A program made the translations under genes and the position numbers. The notes under the pieces were generated by a model, which saw nothing but the letters and a program-made list of their open reading frames with translations, was not told the origin of the DNA and ran no database searches. A stretch of DNA of 64,000 nt. It comes from Streptomyces cucumeris. GTDB lineage: Bacteria; Actinomycetota; Actinomycetes; Streptomycetales; Streptomycetaceae. Shown piece after piece: positions 49,696-58,399 of this stretch. The stretch is from contig NZ_JANCLX010000011.1 of the NCBI RefSeq assembly GCF_024295805.1, forward strand, positions 62,001-126,000. Reading direction: 5' to 3'. Position 1 is the first letter of the stretch; every line of letters begins with the position of its first letter.

Positions 49696-51198
49696 GTGTC
49701 GTCAGTCGAGACCATTCATGTGGACGGGGTGTGGCGGACGGCCGCATCCGGCGCGCAGCGGGAGGTCCTCGACCCCGCGGACGCCAAGACCCTCGCCGTA
49801 GTGGCCGAGGGTGGCGCCGAAGACACCGACGCGGCCATCGCCGCCGCGCGCCGCGCCTTCGACGAGGGCCCCTGGCCCGGTACCCCGGTGGCCGAGCGGG
49901 CCGCGCTGCTGCGCCGCGTGGCCGATCTGCTCCAGCGCGACCGGGAGACCATCGCGCTCATCGAGAGCCGGGACACCGGCAAGACCCTCGAGGAGGGCCG
50001 GGTCGACGTCGATGACGTGACCAACGCCTTCCGCTACTTCGCCGACCAGGTCACGGGCGAGGCCGCCGGGCGCGTGGTGGACGCCGGCACCCCCGATGTG
50101 CACAGCGTCGTGGTCCATGAGCCGGTCGGTGTCTGCGCGATGATCACCCCCTGGAACTATCCGCTGCTCCAGGCGAGCTGGAAGGTGGCCCCCGCGCTGG
50201 CGGCGGGCAACACCTTCGTGATCAAGCCCAGTGAAGTGACCCCGCTGTCCACCGTCCACCTGGTGAAGCTGCTGGTCGAGGCCGGGCTGCCGGCCGGTGT
50301 GGCCAACCTGGTGACCGGCGCCGGTGACCCCGTGGGCGCCCGGCTGTCCGAGCACCCGGATGTGGACCTGGTGTCCTTCACCGGTGGTCTGGTCAGCGGC
50401 ACCAAGGTGGCCCAGGCCGCCGCGCCGACCGTGAAGAAGGTCGCCCTGGAGCTCGGCGGCAAGAACCCCAATGTCGTCTTCGCCGACGCCTGCTCCACCG
50501 CCGAGGGCTTCGACACCGCCGTCGACCAGGCGCTGAACGCCGCGTTCATCCACAGCGGCCAGGTCTGCTCCGCCGGTGCCCGGCTGATCATCGAGGAGTC
50601 GGTGCGGGAGCGCTTCGTGGCCGAGCTGGCCCGTCGCGCCGAGAAGATCAAGCTGGGCCGGGGCACCGAGGAGGGTGTCGAATGCGGCCCCCTGGTCTCC
50701 GCCCAGCAGCTGGACAAGACCGAGACGTATGTCGCCTCCGCCCTGGAGGAAGGCGCGCTGCTGCGTTGCGGCGGCAAGCAGCCCGAGCCCTCCTCGGTCC
50801 GTCCCGCCACCGGCTACTTCTACCTGCCGACCATCCTCGACCAGTGCCACCGCGAGATGCGCGTGGTGCGCGAGGAAACGTTTGGGCCGATTTTGACGGT
50901 CGAGTCCTTCCAGACCGAGGACGAGGCCGTCACACTCGCCAATGACACGGAGTACGGACTCGCCGGCGCCGTCTGGTCCGCCGACACCGCACGGGCCCGC
51001 CGCGTCGCCGCCCGACTGCGGCACGGCACCGTGTGGATCAACGACTACCACCCCTACCTCCCGCAGGCCGAATGGGGCGGGTTCGGCAAGTCCGGTGTCG
51101 GGCGTGAGCTCGGCCCGTCCGGGCTGGCCGAATACCGGGAGTCCAAGCATGTCTACGAGAACCTGCGGCCCAGCCCGGTGCGCTGGTTCGGCGGCTGA
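49696..51198 (+). CDS. betB: Betaine-aldehyde dehydrogenase
   Basis: This 500-residue ALDH-family enzyme starts at GTG 49696, nine bases after GGAAGG. It oxidises betaine aldehyde to the osmoprotectant glycine betaine with NAD(P). Visible are the Rossmann segment ITPWNYPLLQASWKVAPALA, the general-base Glu in LELGGKNPNVVF, the nucleophile in GQVCSAGARL and the ALDH tail EETFGPILTVESF. The next genes encode a choline-dehydrogenase-like flavoprotein and a betaine/choline ABC transporter, which makes the substrate assignment much firmer than sequence alone. The region upstream has a small hairpin (CCACTT...AAGTGG, about 49588-49608). Confidence 0.93.
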   Translation: MSSVETIHVDGVWRTAASGAQREVLDPADAKTLAVVAEGGAEDTDAAIAAARRAFDEGPWPGTPVAERAALLRRVADLLQRDRETIALIESRDTGKTLEEGRVDVDDVTNAFRYFADQVTGEAAGRVVDAGTPDVHSVVVHEPVGVCAMITPWNYPLLQASWKVAPALAAGNTFVIKPSEVTPLSTVHLVKLLVEAGLPAGVANLVTGAGDPVGARLSEHPDVDLVSFTGGLVSGTKVAQAAAPTVKKVALELGGKNPNVVFADACSTAEGFDTAVDQALNAAFIHSGQVCSAGARLIIEESVRERFVAELARRAEKIKLGRGTEEGVECGPLVSAQQLDKTETYVASALEEGALLRCGGKQPEPSSVRPATGYFYLPTILDQCHREMRVVREETFGPILTVESFQTEDEAVTLANDTEYGLAGAVWSADTARARRVAARLRHGTVWINDYHPYLPQAEWGGFGKSGVGRELGPSGLAEYRESKHVYENLRPSPVRWFGG

Positions 51199-51379
51199 CA
51201 CCTCACCGCCGGCGTCCCTCCCGGACCGTGCCGGACCCGGCCCGCCCCCCGGGCCGCGGTCCGGCCGCGCCCGGTGAGGCGCCGGCGGTCCGCACCGTGA
51301 TCCGTCCCCACCCGGGGCGTCAGCCCCATGGCCCGCGCCGTCGCGGGCCCCTGCAAGACCGCGAGGAGTAACCCCCACC

Positions 51380-52954
51380 ATGTCCGTACCTGAAGGCTAT
51401 GACTACGTCGTCATCGGCGGCGGCACCGCAGGGTCGGTGATCGCCTCCCGGCTCACGGAGGACCCGGACATCCGCGTCGCCGTCATCGAGGGCGGTCCCA
51501 CCGACATCGACCGCCCCGATGTGCTCACCCTGCGCCGCTGGCTGGGGCTGCTCGGCGGCGACCTCGACTACGACTACCCCACCACCGAGCAGCCGCGCGG
51601 CAACTCCCACATCCGGCACAGCCGGGCGCGGGTGCTCGGCGGGTGCTCCTCGCACAACACCCTGATCTCCTTCAAGCCGCTGCCGGGCGACTGGGACGAG
51701 TGGGCCGAGGCCGGTGCCGAGGGCTGGGACGCCACGTCCATGGACCCGTACTTCGACCGGCTGCGCAACAACATCGTCGCCGTGGACGAGAAGGACCGGA
51801 ACGCCATCGCGCGTGACTTCGTGGAGGCCGCCCAGGCCGCCGCCGGGGTGCCGCGGGTGGAGGGCTTCAACAAGAAGCCCTTCCACGAGGGCGTCGGCTT
51901 CTTCGACCTCGCCTACCACCCGGAGAACAACAAGCGCTCCTCGGCGTCGGTCGCCTATCTGCACCCCTTCCTGGACCGGCCCAATCTGCACCTGATGCTG
52001 GAGACCTGGGCGTACCGGCTGGAGCTGGACGAGACCGGCCACGCCACCGGGGTGCGGGTGCGCACCAAGGACGGCGAGGAACTGCTGATCGAGGCGTCGC
52101 GCGAGGTGCTGGTCTGCGCGGGCGCGGTGGACACCCCCCGGCTGCTGATGCACTCCGGTATCGGTCCCAAGGCCGATCTGGAGGCGCTGGGCATCCCGGT
52201 GGTCCACGATCTGCCGGGCGTCGGCGAGAACCTGCTCGACCATCCCGAGTCGGTGATCGTGTGGGAGACGGACGGCCCCATCCCGGACAACTCCGCGATG
52301 GACTCCGACGCGGGTCTGTTCGTCCGGCGCGACCCCGACTCCCGGGGCCCGGACCTGATGTTCCACTTCTACCAGATCCCGTTCACCGACAACCCCGAGC
52401 GGCTGGGCTACGAGAAGCCCGAGCACGGGGTGTCGATGACCCCCAACATCCCCAAGCCGCGCAGCCGCGGCCGGCTCTACCTCACCAGCGCCGACCCGGC
52501 CGTGAAGCCCGCGCTGGACTTCCGCTACTTCACGGACGAGGAGGACTACGACGGCCGCACCCTGGTCGACGGCATCCGGATCGCCCGTGAGATCGCCAAG
52601 ACCGAGCCGCTGGCGGGCTGGCTGAAGCGTGAGGTCTGCCCCGGCCCGGAGGTCACCTCGGACGAGGAGATCAGCGAGTACGCCCGTAAGGTCGCGCACA
52701 CCGTGTACCACCCGGCGGGCACCTGCCGCATGGGCGCCACCACGGACGAACAGGCCGTGGTCGGCCCCGACCTGACGATCCGCGGACTGCACGGCGTACG
52801 TATCGCCGACGCGTCCGTGTTCCCCACCATGCCCGCGGTGAACCCGATGATCGGCGTTCTGATGGTGGGCGAGAAGTGCGCCGAACTGCTCACCCAGGAC
52901 CGGCACCGTTCCCGGGACCGAGCTACGCAACCCGCTCCCGGAGGTGACGCCTGA
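51380..52954 (+). CDS. betA: Choline dehydrogenase, GMC oxidoreductase
   Basis: This 524-residue FAD enzyme oxidises choline to betaine aldehyde, the step before BetB. The GMC signature is complete: YDYVVIGGGTAGSVIASRL, the second GMC pattern around GGCSSHNTLISFKP, EVLVCAGAVDTPRLLMHSGIG, and the active-site HPAGTCRMG and NPMIGVLMV near the end. GAGGAG precedes ATG 51380. It shares one base with the next start (TGATG), so it is coupled to the transporter genes. A related alcohol as substrate cannot be excluded by sequence alone. Confidence 0.92.
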   Translation: MSVPEGYDYVVIGGGTAGSVIASRLTEDPDIRVAVIEGGPTDIDRPDVLTLRRWLGLLGGDLDYDYPTTEQPRGNSHIRHSRARVLGGCSSHNTLISFKPLPGDWDEWAEAGAEGWDATSMDPYFDRLRNNIVAVDEKDRNAIARDFVEAAQAAAGVPRVEGFNKKPFHEGVGFFDLAYHPENNKRSSASVAYLHPFLDRPNLHLMLETWAYRLELDETGHATGVRVRTKDGEELLIEASREVLVCAGAVDTPRLLMHSGIGPKADLEALGIPVVHDLPGVGENLLDHPESVIVWETDGPIPDNSAMDSDAGLFVRRDPDSRGPDLMFHFYQIPFTDNPERLGYEKPEHGVSMTPNIPKPRSRGRLYLTSADPAVKPALDFRYFTDEEDYDGRTLVDGIRIAREIAKTEPLAGWLKREVCPGPEVTSDEEISEYARKVAHTVYHPAGTCRMGATTDEQAVVGPDLTIRGLHGVRIADASVFPTMPAVNPMIGVLMVGEKCAELLTQDRHRSRDRATQPAPGGDA

Positions 52955-54051
52955 TGTCCGCGACCCTGGTCCCCGAGACCCCCGAGACCCCTGAGAAGTC
53001 CGAGAACAACGGCAAGGCGCCGGTGTTCTCCGTCCGTGGCCTGTGGAAGGTCTTCGGACCCAAGGCCGACCGGATACCCGGCTCGGCCGAGGCCGGTCTC
53101 TCGGCCGAGGAACTCCGCGCCCGCACCGGCTGCACCGCCGCCGTCCGCGACGTCTCCTTCGACGTGCAGCCGGGCGAGGTCTTCGTGGTCATGGGGCTCT
53201 CCGGCTCCGGCAAGTCCACGCTGGTGCGCTGTCTGACCCGGCTGATCGAGCCCACCGCCGGTGAGCTGAGCATCGACGGCGAGGACGTGCTCGGCATGGA
53301 CAGGAACCGGCTGCGCGATCTGCGCCGCCACCGTGCCGCCATGGTGTTCCAGCACTTCGGGCTGCTGCCGCACCGGTCCGTACTGGACAACGTCGCCTAC
53401 GGTCTGGAGATCCAGGGCGTGGGCAAGGCCGAACGTCGCGCCAGGGCCGCCAAGGTGATCGAGAAGGTCGGCCTCACCGGTCTGGAACGCCGCCGCCCCG
53501 GCCAGCTCTCCGGCGGTCAGCAACAGCGTGTCGGACTCGCCCGCGCCCTCGCGGTCGACCCCGAGGTGCTGCTGTTCGACGAGCCGTTCAGCGCGCTGGA
53601 CCCGCTCATCCGGCGGGACATGCAGGAGGAGGTCATCCGCCTGCACCGCGAAGAGGGCCGCACGATGGTCTTCATCACCCACGACCTCAGCGAGGCGCTG
53701 CGGCTCGGCGACCGGATCGCGCTGATGCGCGACGGCGGGATCGTCCAGCTCGGCACCCCCGAGGAGATCGTCGACTCCCCGGCCGACGACTACGTACGGG
53801 ACTTCGTCCGCGATGTGCCGCGTGAGCAGGTCATCACCGTGCGCAAGGCGATGCGGCCCGCGAACGGCGACGAGGCCACCGATGGTGCCTCCGTGGCCCC
53901 CGGTGTGACCGTGGCCGAGGCGATCGAGGTGGCCGCCCGCAGCGGTGGCCCGGTCCGGGTGGTCGAGAACGGCCGTTGTATCGGCATCGTCGACCATCAG
54001 CGACTGCTCGCCGTGGTCGCGGGGGTGGAGGCAGGGGTGGTCCCAGCATGA
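52954..54051 (+). CDS. proV: Glycine betaine/choline ABC transporter ATPase
   Basis: This 365-residue ATPase is of the ProV/OpuAA type. Walker A is GLSGSGKST, the Q loop is in MVFQHFGLLPHRSV, the signature is LSGGQQQRVGLARAL and Walker B is VLLFDEPFSALD, followed by ITHDLSEALRLGDR. The N-terminal about 50 residues contain VFGPKADRIP..., the extension usual in this family. A C-terminal CBS-like regulatory region (RPANGDEATDGASVAP onward) is shorter than in ProV of E. coli and may sense ionic strength. GGAGGTG precedes ATG 52954. ATGA couples it to the permease. Confidence 0.93.
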   Translation: MSATLVPETPETPEKSENNGKAPVFSVRGLWKVFGPKADRIPGSAEAGLSAEELRARTGCTAAVRDVSFDVQPGEVFVVMGLSGSGKSTLVRCLTRLIEPTAGELSIDGEDVLGMDRNRLRDLRRHRAAMVFQHFGLLPHRSVLDNVAYGLEIQGVGKAERRARAAKVIEKVGLTGLERRRPGQLSGGQQQRVGLARALAVDPEVLLFDEPFSALDPLIRRDMQEEVIRLHREEGRTMVFITHDLSEALRLGDRIALMRDGGIVQLGTPEEIVDSPADDYVRDFVRDVPREQVITVRKAMRPANGDEATDGASVAPGVTVAEAIEVAARSGGPVRVVENGRCIGIVDHQRLLAVVAGVEAGVVPA

Positions 54052-56081
54052 GCGTGACCACCACCGCCCCCGACAAGACGTCCCTCGAGAAGAGAGATCC
54101 GGACGGCGCGCCCCGACGGGCCGGAGGGCTCAAGGCGCTGCTGACCCACCCTCTCGGGCGCAAGCTGGTGCCTCTCACCGCCCTCGCCGCGGTGCTGATA
54201 CCCATCGCCGCGGTGCTGTGGGGCAGTGGCGCCTGGCCGAGCGAGCTCAGTCACGATGTCAAGGCGCCGCTGGACTCCGTGAACCAGTGGATCATCGACA
54301 ACCGTGACACCCACCCCCTGTTCCTGTACTTCCTGCTGTACTTCAGCAACGCCGCCACGGACTCGGTCGACGCCGTCTACAACCTGCTGGACTCGCTGGG
54401 CTGGATCGGGGTCACCGCCACCGCCGTTCTCTTCGCCTGGCGGGCCGGGGGCCTCGGCCGGGCCGGTCTGAAGGTCGCGGGCATCACGCTCGGAGCGTTC
54501 GCCGTCTGCGGACTGCTCGGGATGTGGGACCCCACCATGATCACCCTCGCGCTGATGGTGGTGGCGGTAGCCGTTTCGGCCGTTCTCGGCGCGCTGCTCG
54601 GGCTCGCCGCCGGTCTGTCCGAGCGCTTCAACCGGATGTTGCGGCCCGTGCTGGACACCATGCAGGTGATGCCGGCCTTCTCCTACCTGCTGCCCATGGT
54701 GCTGATCTTCGGCCCCGGCACACCGGCCGCGCTGTTCTCGACGGTCATCTACGCCGTGCCGCCGATGACCCGGCTCACGGCGCTCGGTCTGCGGGGTGCC
54801 GACCCGGCCGTGCTGGAGGCGTCGTCCTCGCTGGGGGCGAGCTTCTGGCAGCGCCTGCTGACCGCTCGACTGCCGCTGGCCCGTAAGCAGATGCTCCTCG
54901 GGCTCAACCAGACGATCATGATGGCGCTGTCGATGGTGGTCATTGCGTCCATCGTCGGTGCGGGCGGTCTGGGCGAGGAGGTGTTCACCGCGCTGTCGAC
55001 GACGGATGTCGGCAAGGCACTCGCCGCGGGTCTGCCGATCGTCCTGATCGCCGTCTGGCTGGACCGTACGACCGCGGCCGCGGGTGAACGGTTCGGCGCG
55101 ACCGCGGCGGCCGAAGCGACCGGGGCCCGGCGGCTGTTGCACGGCTGGCGGGCCTGGGCGCTGGTGACGGCCGGTGCTGTGGTGGCGGCCGTGGCCGGCC
55201 GGCTGGCCGGGGCGACGCTGTGGCCGGAAGCCTGGGTGTACGAGATCTCCACGCCCGTCAACAAGTTCCAGGAGTGGATCACCAACAACCTCTACCAGGA
55301 CGTACCCGTCCTGGGCGGCACCAAGGTCTGGGCCGACCACATCACCGAGTGGATGATCAACCCGCTCCGTGACGGTCTGCTGGACGCCCCGTGGTGGCTG
55401 TTGCTGCTGCTGGTCGCTGTTCTCGCACTGCTGGTCGGCACCTGGGGCACCGCGCTCACTGCCGTCCTGGCCATGGCGGCCGTCGGTGTGCTGGGTGTCT
55501 GGCCGAAGACGCTGGACACGCTTTCGCAGGTGCTCGTGGGCCTCGCGCTGACCCTCTTGCTGGGCTTCGCGATCGGCATTCTCGCGGCCCGGGTCGGATG
55601 GGTGGAACGCTGGCTGCGGCTGGTGCTCGATGTGTTGCAGACACTGCCGCAGTTCGTCTATCTCATCCCGGTCGTGGCGCTGATGGGCGTCGGCCGCGTC
55701 GCGGCGATCACCGCGGCGGTGGCCTACGCGCTGCCCGCCGTCGTCCGTATCACCACCCAGGGCATCAAGGAGGTCGACCCGGCGGCGCTCGAAGCCGCCC
55801 GCTCCATGGGAGCCAGCGGAGCCCAGCAACTGCGTCAGGTGCAGTTGCCACTGGCCCGGCCCGCGCTACTCGTCGCCGTCAACCAGGGCGTGGTGCTGGT
55901 CCTCGCCGTGGTCGTCGTCGGTGGTCTGGTCGGCGGTGGCGCTCTCGGATACGACGTGGTCTTCGGCCTCGCGCGTGGAGAACTCGGAGTGGGACTGGTG
56001 GCCGGTGCAGCCATCGTCTGTCTCGGCCTGGTACTCGACCGGGTCACACAGCCCACCGCCGCTACCCGCAAGGAGAGCTGA
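54048..56081 (+). CDS. proW: Fused two-domain betaine/choline ABC permease
   Basis: This 677-residue permease is about twice the usual ProW length. It contains two complete BPD_transp_1 units in one chain. Unit 1 (about residues 20-335) has FGPGTPAALFSTVIYAVPPMTRL and LGLRGADPAVLEASSSLGAS. Unit 2 (about 365-670) has MGVGRVAAITAAVAYALPAVVRI and IKEVDPAALEAARSMGAS. Both have the E-A-A-x3-G coupling loop that contacts ProV. Each unit is preceded by a similar N-terminal stretch (SVNQWIIDN and KFQEWITNN). A natural fusion replaces the usual homodimer and fixes one asymmetric pair. It is coupled to proV by ATGA. Confidence 0.92.
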   Translation: MSVTTTAPDKTSLEKRDPDGAPRRAGGLKALLTHPLGRKLVPLTALAAVLIPIAAVLWGSGAWPSELSHDVKAPLDSVNQWIIDNRDTHPLFLYFLLYFSNAATDSVDAVYNLLDSLGWIGVTATAVLFAWRAGGLGRAGLKVAGITLGAFAVCGLLGMWDPTMITLALMVVAVAVSAVLGALLGLAAGLSERFNRMLRPVLDTMQVMPAFSYLLPMVLIFGPGTPAALFSTVIYAVPPMTRLTALGLRGADPAVLEASSSLGASFWQRLLTARLPLARKQMLLGLNQTIMMALSMVVIASIVGAGGLGEEVFTALSTTDVGKALAAGLPIVLIAVWLDRTTAAAGERFGATAAAEATGARRLLHGWRAWALVTAGAVVAAVAGRLAGATLWPEAWVYEISTPVNKFQEWITNNLYQDVPVLGGTKVWADHITEWMINPLRDGLLDAPWWLLLLLVAVLALLVGTWGTALTAVLAMAAVGVLGVWPKTLDTLSQVLVGLALTLLLGFAIGILAARVGWVERWLRLVLDVLQTLPQFVYLIPVVALMGVGRVAAITAAVAYALPAVVRITTQGIKEVDPAALEAARSMGASGAQQLRQVQLPLARPALLVAVNQGVVLVLAVVVVGGLVGGGALGYDVVFGLARGELGVGLVAGAAIVCLGLVLDRVTQPTAATRKES

Positions 56082-56157
56082 GGTCCGGTCCCGTGAACAG
56101 TACGGCCGATGCCGTCACCCTCGTGCCACACCCCCGAAGAAAAGGAACATATTCGTC

Positions 56158-57117
56158 ATGATGAACAGCAAGCGGGTTCGCAGAACTCTCGTCGCCGCCA
56201 CCGGAGCCGTCGGCCTGGTCGCGCTGAGCGCGTGCGGTGCCGCGGACACAGGCAAAAAGAACGAAGTGGGCGGCGACAAGGCCGTGACGCTGACGGTTCC
56301 TTCCTGGGTCGGCGCGGAGGCCAACGTTGCCGTGGCCAAGTACATCCTGGAGAAGGAGCTCGGCTACAAGGTCCACACCAAGCAGATGGGCGAGGTCCTT
56401 GCCTGGGACGCGCTGAGCAAGGGGGACATCGACGGGATCCTCGAGGACTGGGGCCACCCCAAGCAGGAGAAGCAGTACCTCAACGGCAAGAAGACCGTGG
56501 TGAAGGGCGGCGACCTCGGCGTCACCGGCCACATCGGGTGGTACGTGCCGAAGTACTTCGCGGACAAGCACCCCGATGTCACCGACTGGAAGAACCTCAA
56601 CAAGTACGCGGAGGACTTCAAGACTTCCGAAAGCGGTGGCAAGGGCCAGCTGCTCGAGGGTTCGCCTGACTACGTCACCAATGACGACGCGATCATCAAG
56701 AACCTGAAGCTGGACCTCAAGACGGTCTACGCGGGCAACGAGTCCTCGCAGATCACCCAGATCAAGCAGAATGTGAAGAACAAGACGCCGTTTCTCACCT
56801 ACTGGTGGACGCCGCAGTGGCTGAACAACCAGGTGGACATGGTCGAGGTGAAGCTGCCGGAGTACAAGACGGGGTGTGACGCGGATCCGAAGAAGATCAC
56901 CTGCGCGTACCCCAAGACTCCGCTCCAGAAGTACTTCAACGCCGACTTTGCCAAGAACGGCGGCAAGGCGGCGAAGTTCCTGAAGAACTTCAAGTGGACG
57001 ACCGAGCAGCAGAACGAGGTCGCGGGAATGATCGCCGGGGACAAGATGTCCGCGGACGCGGCCGCGAAGAAGTGGGTCGACGAGAACAAGCCCACCTGGG
57101 AGAAGTGGCTGCCGTAG
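56158..57117 (+). CDS. proX: Glycine betaine/choline-binding lipoprotein
   Basis: This 319-residue extracellular substrate-binding protein (OpuAC family) starts at ATG 56158 or the adjacent ATG 56161, after AAAGGA. The signal peptide ends in the lipobox LSAC, giving a membrane-anchored receptor. OpuAC features are seen: LTVPSWVGAEANVAVAKYIL, DGILEDWGHP, GHIGWYVPKYFAD and FLTYWWTPQWL, whose tryptophans would form the aromatic box for the quaternary amine. It lies 76 bases after the permease gene and closes the operon. Codon use is richer in AAG-Lys than its neighbours, as is common for exported binding proteins. Confidence 0.94.
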   Translation: MMNSKRVRRTLVAATGAVGLVALSACGAADTGKKNEVGGDKAVTLTVPSWVGAEANVAVAKYILEKELGYKVHTKQMGEVLAWDALSKGDIDGILEDWGHPKQEKQYLNGKKTVVKGGDLGVTGHIGWYVPKYFADKHPDVTDWKNLNKYAEDFKTSESGGKGQLLEGSPDYVTNDDAIIKNLKLDLKTVYAGNESSQITQIKQNVKNKTPFLTYWWTPQWLNNQVDMVEVKLPEYKTGCDADPKKITCAYPKTPLQKYFNADFAKNGGKAAKFLKNFKWTTEQQNEVAGMIAGDKMSADAAAKKWVDENKPTWEKWLP

Positions 57118-57158
57118 GCAGACTCCGCACCGGGCTCGACCTCAGGGCGCTCCCGGCC

Positions 57159-57202
57159 GGGCCCCGCTGCGTCCCCCTCACCCGGTGGACGGAGCGGGGC
57201 CC
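57159..57202. terminator. Bidirectional terminator between proX and the PEP-mutase-like gene
   Basis: A perfect 10-bp pair GGGCCCCGCT (57159-57168) and AGCGGGGCCC (57193-57202), with an inner GTCC/GGAC, spans the stop of the minus-strand gene. Confidence 0.6.
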
Positions 57203-57891
57203 AGCCGTTGTACGAGGTCCCGCGCGGCGGCCATCGTCTCGCGGAAGAGACGGGGGCCGAAGGTGACGCGGGTCGCGCCGAGCCGGCCGAGTTCCGCGGG
57301 GGAGTGGTCCTTCGCCAACGCGTTGAGGGGTGCTTTGATCGCTGTGGCCAGTCTCGGCAGGACGTCTGATGGTGCCGTGATCGGGTAGATGCCGTCCGCC
57401 CCCGCTGCCAGGTAGAGCCGTGCGCGGGCGATGGCGTCGTCCAGGTCTCCCGAGCCGTGGACGAAGGTGTCCACCCGGGCGTTGAGGAACAGCTCCGGTC
57501 CCGCCGCCTGCCGTACCGCCGCCAGCCGGTCCGCCTGGTACGCCGGGTCGAGGAGGCGTCCGTGGGCCGAGTCCTCCAGGTTGCAGCCCACCGCGCCCGT
57601 CTCCAGGAGGCGTTCGGCCAGTTCGGCCGGGGCGAGTCCGTAGCCGCTCTCGATGTCGGCCGAGACCGGGATGTCCACGGCGCGCACGATCCGCGCCACC
57701 GCGGCGAACATCTCGTCGGGCGGGGTGTCACCGTCGTCGTGGCCGAGCGACGCCGAGACCCCCGCGCTCGGCGTCGCCAGGGCGGCGAAGCCCGCGTCGG
57801 CGAAGACGCGGGCCGAGGCCGCGTCCCACGGGCCCGGGAGGATCAGGGGGGCGTCCGTGGTCGCCCGGTGGTGGAGCGCGCGGAAGGTCAT
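57178..57891 (-). CDS. Isocitrate lyase/PEP mutase family protein
   Basis: This 237-residue TIM-barrel enzyme is of the PEP mutase/2-methylisocitrate lyase superfamily. It opens with LILPGPWDAASARVFADAGF, then ATPSAGVSASLGHDDGD, the magnesium-binding SADIESGYG, and NLEDSAHGRLLDP. It lacks the K-K-C-G-H motif of true isocitrate lyases, so it may be a phosphonopyruvate-type mutase or a C-C lyase of unknown substrate. The start ATG 57891 overlaps the stop of the upstream AhpD-like gene (ATGA), so the two form one operon, divergent from and probably controlled by the MocR regulator. Confidence 0.88.
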   Translation of the reverse strand: MTFRALHHRATTDAPLILPGPWDAASARVFADAGFAALATPSAGVSASLGHDDGDTPPDEMFAAVARIVRAVDIPVSADIESGYGLAPAELAERLLETGAVGCNLEDSAHGRLLDPAYQADRLAAVRQAAGPELFLNARVDTFVHGSGDLDDAIARARLYLAAGADGIYPITAPSDVLPRLATAIKAPLNALAKDHSPAELGRLGATRVTFGPRLFRETMAAARDLVQRLGPAPSTG

Positions 57892-58352
57892 CGCGGGGTG
57901 TAGGAGCCGGGGGCCATCCGCGTGGTCACCGCGATGCGGTTCCAGGCGTTGATGGTGAGGATCATCGCGATGAGCTGGGCCAGTTCCTGCTCCTCGAAGT
58001 GCGCGGCGGCGTGCTCGTAGACCGCGTCCGGGACGAAGCCGTCGGTCAGGACGGTGACCGCCTCGGTCAGGGCGAGCGCCGCGCGCTCCTGGGGGGTGTA
58101 GGTCTCCCCGGCCTCCTCCCAGGCGCTGAGCAGATAGATCCGCTCCTCGGACTCGCCCGCGGCACGGGCGTCCTTGATGTGCATATCGATACAGAAAGCG
58201 CAGTGGTTGATCTGGGAGGCGCGGATCTTGACCAGTTCGACGAGCTCCGGGGCCAGGCCCTTCCGGGCCGCCGCGTCGAGCTGGACCATGGCCTTGTAGA
58301 CCTCGGGCGCGGCGTGGACGAACTGCATGCGGGGGCTGTTCTGGTGCGTCAT
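57888..58352 (-). CDS. Carboxymuconolactone decarboxylase/AhpD-family protein
   Basis: From ATG 58352 the protein has 154 residues. The AhpD core with the redox pair CAFCIDMHIKDA (C-x-x-C followed by His four residues on) marks it as an alkylhydroperoxidase-like thiol enzyme rather than a decarboxylase. The helix ERAALALTEAVTVLTDG and the C-terminal INAWNRIAVTTRM are typical. It is the first gene of a two-gene operon with the PEP-mutase-like gene and 47 bases from the divergent MocR gene. Proteins of this type often sit beside MocR-type regulators. Confidence 0.9.
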   Translation of the reverse strand: MTHQNSPRMQFVHAAPEVYKAMVQLDAAARKGLAPELVELVKIRASQINHCAFCIDMHIKDARAAGESEERIYLLSAWEEAGETYTPQERAALALTEAVTVLTDGFVPDAVYEHAAAHFEEQELAQLIAMILTINAWNRIAVTTRMAPGSYTPR

Positions 58353-58399
58353 GGCCTCCACGCTAGAACTCCGGTAGCCCAACGATATGGTCCATTCCC

